From Gemmatimonadota bacterium (GTDB taxonomy: Bacteria; Gemmatimonadota; Gemmatimonadetes; Gemmatimonadales; GWC2-71-9): a stretch of DNA of 6,211 nt. Below the pieces are notes generated by a model. It was given only the letters and a program-made list of their open reading frames with translations. It was not told where the DNA came from and searched no databases. The stretch's first letter is position 1, and every line of letters starts with the position of its first letter. The translations under genes and the position numbers were made by a program. The stretch is from positions 1-6,211 of the forward strand of contig JAEHDT010000018.1 in NCBI GenBank assembly GCA_016880225.1, in the 5' to 3' direction. Positions 1 through 3,961 of the stretch are shown here, piece by piece.

Positions 1-291
1 CACGTGGGACAGCCCGCGCGCCGCGGCCCTGTCGCGCAGGCGCCGCACCATTTCGTCGGAGATGTCGGTGGCGACCACCGCCCCGCCCGGCCCCACCGCC
101 TCCGCGGCCGGCAGCGTCACCAGCCCCGTGCCGCACGCCACGTCCAGCACCCGCTCCCCCGGTGCCAGGGCCGCGAGCTCGAGCAGGCGGCGCTGCGCCG
201 GCGCGAGCTGGCGGGCCCAGAAGCGCTCGTAGTGGGCCGCCGCCTTGTCCCAACCGTACCGCTGCACCCGGCGCTGCAGGCGGGCGTCCAT
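1..291 (-). CDS. Class I SAM-dependent methyltransferase, N-terminal part (cut by window edge)
   Basis: Transfers a methyl group from S-adenosylmethionine to an unknown acceptor; expected to be cytoplasmic. Ninety-seven codons are visible, starting at the ATG at 291-289, and the frame runs off the left edge. The translation starts MDARLQRRVQRYGWDKAAAH. It carries glycine-rich motif I, VLDVACGTG (residues 48-56), which binds SAM. The motif II acidic residue follows in ATDIS (D76), which normally contacts the SAM ribose. This order and spacing fit the Methyltransf_11/25-type Rossmann fold. The substrate-determining C-terminal half is missing, so UbiE-like, small-molecule or other substrates cannot be told apart. 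The start lies 3 nt after the stop of the OsmC-family gene and has no clear Shine-Dalgarno sequence, so translational coupling is likely. The family call is firm; the substrate is unknown. Confidence 0.9.
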   Translation of the reverse strand, partial: MDARLQRRVQRYGWDKAAAHYERFWARQLAPAQRRLLELAALAPGERVLDVACGTGLVTLPAAEAVGPGGAVVATDISDEMVRRLRDRAAARGLSHV

Positions 292-306
292 CGGCTAGCG
301 AGCCGA
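291..306 (-). promoter_or_regulatory. Stop/start junction hairpin between OsmC-family and methyltransferase genes
   Basis: On the mRNA strand this reads UCGGCU-CGCU-AGCCGA: a perfect 6-bp stem with a 4-nt loop. It contains the whole UAG stop of the upstream gene, and its last base is the A of the methyltransferase AUG. No U-run follows, so it is not a standard terminator. A role in coupling translation of the two genes is inference; a short GC-rich stem can also arise by chance. Confidence 0.4.
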
Positions 307-816
307 CGCGGTGATGTGCACCTCGCGCTCGAGCGGGACCGGATTGGCGAAGTCGTCGAGGTAGGAGCTGTAGCGCTCCGCCGTATCGAGCAGTCGCAGC
401 ACGTCGGCTTCGGGGGCCGGGCTCTCGATCCGCACCACGTAGCGCATCCGCAGGTAGCCGGGGCGCACCTCGTCCGCGACGCCCAGCTCGCCGCGCACGT
501 CGTAATCGGCCTGGATCTCGACCTCGAGGGCGTCGAGCGGCACGCCGAGCCGCGCCGCCCACATGGCGTAGCCGATGGCGAGGCACGATCCGAGCGCGGT
601 GCGGCCGTATACGCCGGGGTTGGGCGCCGCGCTGCTCCCGCCGTACGTCTCCGTCATGCCGACGGTGAGGCGCCACGGGCCCTCGACCGCTTCGGCAGCG
701 AGCCCGGGGAGGAGCCGCACCTTCGTCACGGCAGTGCCCTGACCGACGGCAGGCCGCAGCGATACCGCCTTCGCGGCCCGCTCCAACGCCTCGCGTACGG
801 GTGCGGCGCCTTCCAT
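295..816 (-). CDS. OsmC/Ohr-family protein (probable peroxide or thiol-stress protein)
   Basis: OsmC/Ohr proteins are cytoplasmic dimers, many of which reduce organic hydroperoxides with a reactive cysteine. The 173-aa product has the usual length and the family signature TETYGGSSAAPNPGVY (55-70), followed by TALGSCLAIGY with Cys78 at the peroxidatic position at the start of the long central helix. The C-terminal segment AERYSSYLDDFANPVPL also fits the fold. Where Ohr and OsmC carry the second, resolving cysteine (usually VCP), this protein has Tyr149-Ser150, and Cys78 is its only cysteine. A classical two-cysteine disulfide cycle is therefore not possible within one chain. The ATG at 816-814 is supported by GAGGTG at 826-821, four nt upstream. 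It lies 66 nt after the 127-aa gene and 3 nt before the methyltransferase gene, probably in one operon. The family is confident; the enzymatic activity is not. Confidence 0.88.
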   Translation of the reverse strand: MEGAAPVREALERAAKAVSLRPAVGQGTAVTKVRLLPGLAAEAVEGPWRLTVGMTETYGGSSAAPNPGVYGRTALGSCLAIGYAMWAARLGVPLDALEVEIQADYDVRGELGVADEVRPGYLRMRYVVRIESPAPEADVLRLLDTAERYSSYLDDFANPVPLEREVHITASAR

Positions 817-820
817 GGGT

Positions 821-826
821 CACCTC
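821..826 (-). promoter_or_regulatory. Ribosome binding site of the OsmC-family gene
   Basis: The minus strand reads GAGGTG, then ACCC, then ATG. This good Shine-Dalgarno match at short spacing fixes the start at 816. The 827-882 remainder of the gap shows no convincing promoter or terminator. Confidence 0.7.
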
Positions 827-882
827 GAGTGCGGTCGGCCTGGAAATTGGCGCACAAAGGGCGCGGCGGCGAGTGTCCTCCC

Positions 883-1266
883 TTAGCTCGCCTCTCCGCG
901 TGCTTCGTGCGCCCATCGCGTCACCGTGTTGAGGAACACGTCGTGGTCCTGCTCGATCTCGCCATGGAGCCGAAGCAGTATCCGTTCGGTGGCCTCCGCG
1001 ATGGCCTTCCATTCGCGGCCGGCGGTCGCAATCTCGTCGTTGTCGTGCTTGATCCTCGCCGCGAGAGCGGGGTCGGCTTCGAGAGCGAAGCGGCGTGTGG
1101 CCTTGAAGACGTACTCGAGCTTGCGAGCGGTGTCGAAGCAATACGAGGCCAGCATGTAGTACGCGTCCTTGGACCCAGGCTCGACCGATGCGAGTTTGGG
1201 CGTGGTCCTACGGGGCCAGGTGTTACTGGCCAGGCAGATGGTTCCGAGCGGGGTTCCGTAGCCCAT
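883..1266 (-). CDS. Hypothetical 127-aa protein, mostly helical C-terminal part
   Basis: I do not recognise a family. The ATG at 1266 is well supported by GGGAGGA at 1277-1271, four nt upstream, and the gene ends with TAA at 885-883. Residues 1-36 (MGYGTPLGTICLASNTWPRR...) are rich in Thr, Pro and Gly and look unstructured; they contain no signal peptide or membrane segment. From about residue 37 to 125 the sequence is charged and looks helical: MLASYCFDTARKLEYVF, then ALAARIKHDNDEIATAGREW, then ERILLRLHGEIEQDHDVFL. This suggests a small helical bundle or coiled-coil-like protein. Two cysteines are present (Cys11, Cys43). It follows the kinase gene by 29 nt, so it is probably cotranscribed and could be a partner or substrate of that kinase. 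That link is inference from position only. Confidence 0.75.
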   Translation of the reverse strand: MGYGTPLGTICLASNTWPRRTTPKLASVEPGSKDAYYMLASYCFDTARKLEYVFKATRRFALEADPALAARIKHDNDEIATAGREWKAIAEATERILLRLHGEIEQDHDVFLNTVTRWAHEARGEAS

Positions 1267-1270
1267 CGTT

Positions 1271-1277
1271 TCCTCCC
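1271..1277 (-). promoter_or_regulatory. Strong ribosome binding site of the 127-aa gene
   Basis: The minus strand reads GGGAGGA-AACG-ATG, a near-ideal Shine-Dalgarno sequence. It decides the start at 1266 over the internal Met38 and supports that this unrecognised gene is real. Confidence 0.8.
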
Positions 1278-1295
1278 GATGAAGATGGTCGACCG

Positions 1296-3668
1296 TTAGA
1301 CGGGGCAGTCGCGGTCCGGGTGCATCGCGCCCCGGGCGAGTCGCTCGCGCACACAGCGGGCCCGGCGCGCGTACAACACGTCACCCAGTGACCACGTATT
1401 GGCAAACGAATCCAGCCACCGGACGGCGGCGGCGCGATCGCCCCGGCCCAACGCGAGTTTCACCAGCAGCCACCGCTCCGGCGCCATGGTGGTGAGCGGG
1501 AAGAACATGCCGAACGGCTCGGGGGAGCGGCTCACCGAGAGCTCGAGGGCGCGAGTCGCGCGCGCCGTGTCCCCCGCGAGGAGCGCCAGCCGCGCCGCGA
1601 GCGCCGCCCGCAGGGCCGGCGGCGTAGGATCCGACAGATCGGCCCCGGCGGCCGCGCGCTCAAGCCGCCGCAACAGGTCGAGCACCGTTCCGGAGTCCCC
1701 GCGGAGCACCGCCGCGTGCACCAGCGCGCGGAACGCCTGGCCGGGCTCCTCCCATACCGGGCGACGGAAATCGGGGACCTGCCCCGTGGCCAGCTGCGTG
1801 CGGCCCCAGGCGAGCATCGGCCGCGTCCGAGGGCCAGCGGGGAAGCCTGCGAGGTAGGCGTGGAACATCCAGCGGTCGAACGGCGCGTTGCCCGCCACTG
1901 CGTCGCGCGCCGCGGCGGCTTCGCGCCATTTCCCTTGACCCGCAAGCGCGATCAGCCGGTACTGCGCTCCCGTCAATCGGTCGTCGGGCGTGCGGTCGGC
2001 CTGCGTCAGGTAGGCGGCGATCGTATCCATGAGCGCCAGATCGAGCGCGCCGTGGCCGAAGTGCGCCACCAGCAGCTTCAGGGTCGTACGGTCAGCGTCC
2101 CGGAGCGCCAGCAGCGCGGTGTGGCGCACCACGGGATCGGCGTCGCTCAGGGCGACCGCGGCATTCGCCGCGGGCCGCTCGGGATCGTCGGCGCGCATCC
2201 GCGCGAGGAAACCGCGGGCTCCCTTCAGGTCGCCTTGCAGCAGCGCCAGCTCGACTAGATGGTGGTAGATGGGCGCGAAGCTGGCGTCGAGCGCCGCGAG
2301 TCGCTCGAACACCCGCCGCCCGTCAACCGGACTCGCTCCCACCAAGCCCCCAAAGTGGAACAGCGCCTCACCGAGGCCGTACCAGCCGTCGGGCATCGTA
2401 GGGTAGTCCACGACGATTCCCTGAAAGGCGGCGATGGCGCTGTCGGCCGATCGCATCACGTACTGGCGCTCCGCGTCGAGCAGCAACCGCCACCGGAGCG
2501 ACAAGCGCTCGCGCCGCCCGAGTCCCGCTTGTACCGTCCTGAGCGCGGCCGGATAGTCCCATTGAAAGGTTTGGACGACGCTCAGCCGGTGGTAGGCGAG
2601 GGCGAGGTCAGAATCCGATGCCACGGCGCGCCGGTACGCAGCCGCCGCGCCGTCGAGATCGCCGTTCCAGAACCGCGCCTGCCCGTCGAGCATGGCGCTG
2701 ATTGCCGCAGCCGATGTCGTCGCTCCGTCGAGCGTGGCCAGCCGCGCGCGCACGCGCCCGTCGGCGCGCCCGAGGTTGAGCCGCAGCGCCACGACCGCTC
2801 CGGCCACGAGCATCGCGCCGAGGGCGAACGCCGTCGCGAGCCGTCGAGGCGTGACCGCGGGTCGCGCGCCACGGGAGCGCCGCGCCGCGGCGAGTGCGTC
2901 GCGGAATTCGTTCGCGGTGGAAAAGCGGCCGGCGGGCGATGGCTCGAGCGCGCGCTCGACGGCCAGCTCGAGCGCCTGCGGGACGCTGTCCCGTACGCTG
3001 CGCAGGCGCCGCACCTGATCCAACGGCGGTTCGCCCGTGATCATTTCGTACAACACGCACCCCAGCGCGTACACGTCGCTCCGCCCGTCGCACGGCGCCT
3101 GGGCGGCCTGCTCGGGGCTCATGTAGCCCCGGGTGCCCACCGCGAAGCCGGACCCAGTGAGCCGCGGCCCCGCAGCGGCGCTGATGGCGCGCGCGATCCC
3201 GAAGTCCGCGACCACGGCGTGCCGCTCGGTGAGCAGAATGTTTTCGGGCTTCACGTCCCGGTGCACGACGCCGTGCTCGTGCGCGTAGCTCAAAGCGTCC
3301 GCCACCTCGCTGGCGATCTGGACCGCCGCGTCGAGTGGCAGCCGCCCCTCCCGTCGCAGGCGATCCCGCAGCGACTCGCCCTCGACGTACGGCATGATAT
3401 AGTAGAGAAGACCGGCGGCGGTGCCGGAGTCGTGCAGCGTCAGGATGTGCGGGTGAGCGAGGCTGGCCGCGATCTGGATCTCGCCGAGGAAGCGCTCCGG
3501 GCCCAGGGTGGCGGCCAGTTCGGGCCGCAGTACCTTCACCGCGACGAAGCGACCGTGCTTTTCGTCCCGGGCGAGGTAGACCGTGGCCATCCCGCCGCGG
3601 CCGAGTTCACGCTCGATCGTGTACCGCCCGGCGAGGGCGGCTTGCAGGCGGGCCAGCGGATCGGCCAC
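1296..3668 (-). CDS. Membrane-anchored PknB-type Ser/Thr protein kinase with C-terminal TPR-like domain
   Basis: Phosphorylates Ser/Thr residues of target proteins and probably senses an extracytoplasmic signal. The kinase domain spans about residues 16-262. It has the glycine loop GRGGMATVY (23-31), ATP lysine K45 (VAVK), helix-C Glu63, catalytic loop HRDVKPEN (136-143, D138), DFG (155-157), activation segment GTRGYMSPE (178-186), SDVYALG (197-203) and a closing Arg in AGRF. All catalytic residues are intact. After a basic linker comes one membrane span (about 278-297). A 490-residue, Ala/Leu-rich helical region follows, with TPR-like repeats, for example around 326-360, 397-430, 463-495 and 645-710. 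The only cysteines in that region are Cys772 and Cys788. The segment after TGEPP (211-215) is about 15 residues shorter than usual. The start is GTG (3668-3666), with AGGA seven nt upstream; it heads the leftward operon. The ligand and targets are unknown. Confidence 0.95.
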   Translation of the reverse strand: MADPLARLQAALAGRYTIERELGRGGMATVYLARDEKHGRFVAVKVLRPELAATLGPERFLGEIQIAASLAHPHILTLHDSGTAAGLLYYIMPYVEGESLRDRLRREGRLPLDAAVQIASEVADALSYAHEHGVVHRDVKPENILLTERHAVVADFGIARAISAAAGPRLTGSGFAVGTRGYMSPEQAAQAPCDGRSDVYALGCVLYEMITGEPPLDQVRRLRSVRDSVPQALELAVERALEPSPAGRFSTANEFRDALAAARRSRGARPAVTPRRLATAFALGAMLVAGAVVALRLNLGRADGRVRARLATLDGATTSAAAISAMLDGQARFWNGDLDGAAAAYRRAVASDSDLALAYHRLSVVQTFQWDYPAALRTVQAGLGRRERLSLRWRLLLDAERQYVMRSADSAIAAFQGIVVDYPTMPDGWYGLGEALFHFGGLVGASPVDGRRVFERLAALDASFAPIYHHLVELALLQGDLKGARGFLARMRADDPERPAANAAVALSDADPVVRHTALLALRDADRTTLKLLVAHFGHGALDLALMDTIAAYLTQADRTPDDRLTGAQYRLIALAGQGKWREAAAARDAVAGNAPFDRWMFHAYLAGFPAGPRTRPMLAWGRTQLATGQVPDFRRPVWEEPGQAFRALVHAAVLRGDSGTVLDLLRRLERAAAGADLSDPTPPALRAALAARLALLAGDTARATRALELSVSRSPEPFGMFFPLTTMAPERWLLVKLALGRGDRAAAVRWLDSFANTWSLGDVLYARRARCVRERLARGAMHPDRDCPV

Positions 3669-3675
3669 GGGTGAG

Positions 3676-3679
3676 TCCT
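3676..3679 (-). promoter_or_regulatory. Ribosome binding site of the kinase gene, supporting a GTG start
   Basis: The minus strand reads AGGA-CTCACCC-GTG. The spacing of 7 nt is normal and supports initiation at the GTG at 3668. This start gives the MADPLARLQAALAGRY N-terminus typical of such kinases. Confidence 0.6.
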
Positions 3680-3697
3680 GAGAGCGCCAGCCGCTGC

Positions 3698-3727
3698 ATC
3701 ATACGGGGCCGGATAGCGACCTGCCAG
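3698..3727 (-). promoter_or_regulatory. Probable sigma70-type promoter of the kinase operon
   Basis: The minus strand has TATGAT at 3703-3698 (5 of 6 to TATAAT). CTGGCA lies at 3727-3722 (4 of 6 to TTGACA), with an 18-nt spacer. Transcription would begin near 3691, giving a leader of about 22 nt that includes the AGGA ribosome site. The -35 element lies inside the 3717-3736 palindrome, so a protein bound there would compete with RNA polymerase. Confidence 0.55.
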
Positions 3728-3736
3728 GGCAGGTCG
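3717..3736. promoter_or_regulatory. Perfect 20-bp inverted repeat over the kinase -35: candidate operator
   Basis: The sequence CGACCTGCCAGGGCAGGTCG consists of two perfect 9-bp arms around a central AG. It overlaps the proposed -35 element of the kinase promoter, the classic place for a dimeric repressor. No T-run follows on either strand, which argues against a terminator. The binding protein cannot be named; no regulator gene lies in the window. Confidence 0.55.
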
Positions 3737-3945
3737 TTCGCCCCTCGCTCCTATGCCTCGCCTCGTCCACACGCCGGTTCTCGTCGTACCGCTCGAGCGC
3801 CTCGACGCCTCGTGGGGAACACCTGAAGCAAATCGGCGCCTCTGTCGTATTAAGGGGAGCTGCTTCGTCGTACTCTGGAGGGGCCGAAACTGGTTCACCG
3901 TTTCCTGACAGCCGTCCCCCTTCTCCCGGCGTGATCGCGTTCGGC

Positions 3946-3951
3946 TAATTT
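3946..3951 (+). promoter_or_regulatory. Possible -10 element just upstream of the RND gene
   Basis: TAATTT fits the relaxed TANNNT pattern and ends 10 nt before the ATG at 3962. There is no Shine-Dalgarno sequence in the preceding bases (TTTTCGGGTCACT). Transcription starting about 7 nt downstream would leave almost no leader. No good -35 hexamer is seen at the normal distance, so the call is weak. Confidence 0.25.
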
Positions 3952-3961
3952 TCGGGTCACT

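Larger units (their letters stand above)
3669..3961. other. Divergent intergenic region between kinase operon and RND pump gene
   Basis: These 293 bp separate two divergent genes. They hold the kinase promoter and a 20-bp palindrome near the kinase end, and a possible -10 element immediately before the pump gene. The centre (about 3740-3900) contains a CGCTCGAGCG palindrome (3790-3799) and the direct repeat TCGTCGTAC (3781-3789 and 3865-3873). It also contains a 51-codon plus-strand frame (3753-3908) without a ribosome binding site, which I do not call as a gene. No terminator, tRNA or riboswitch-like structure was recognised. The part from about 3810 to 3960 is visibly richer in A and T than the flanking coding DNA. 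Confidence 0.8.

Noticed and set aside
876..882. A second GGGAGGA ribosome-site-like sequence directly after the stop of the 127-aa gene
   Set aside because: No ATG, GTG or TTG lies at a usable distance downstream, and the next gene has its own site at 826-821.
1287..1294. Palindrome GGTCGACC between the kinase and the 127-aa gene as a possible terminator
   Set aside because: An 8-bp palindrome cannot form a stable hairpin with a loop and has no T-run; it does not separate the two genes transcriptionally.
4..1299. A 431-codon plus-strand open frame across the methyltransferase, OsmC and 127-aa genes
   Set aside because: It runs antisense through three minus-strand genes with recognisable families or ribosome sites. 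Its product is Arg/His/Gly-rich and has no motif.
2259..3674. A 471-codon plus-strand open frame opposite the kinase
   Set aside because: The opposite strand encodes an intact kinase domain with all catalytic motifs; this frame is its shadow.
3790..3799. Palindrome CGCTCGAGCG in the intergenic region
   Set aside because: Short CG-rich palindromes around CTCGAG are frequent in this base composition, and it overlaps no promoter element that I can identify.
3842..3852. TAATACGAC on the minus strand, resembling the first part of a T7 phage promoter
   Set aside because: Only the first nine bases match. The initiation half of the T7 promoter is absent, and there is no phage polymerase or phage gene nearby.
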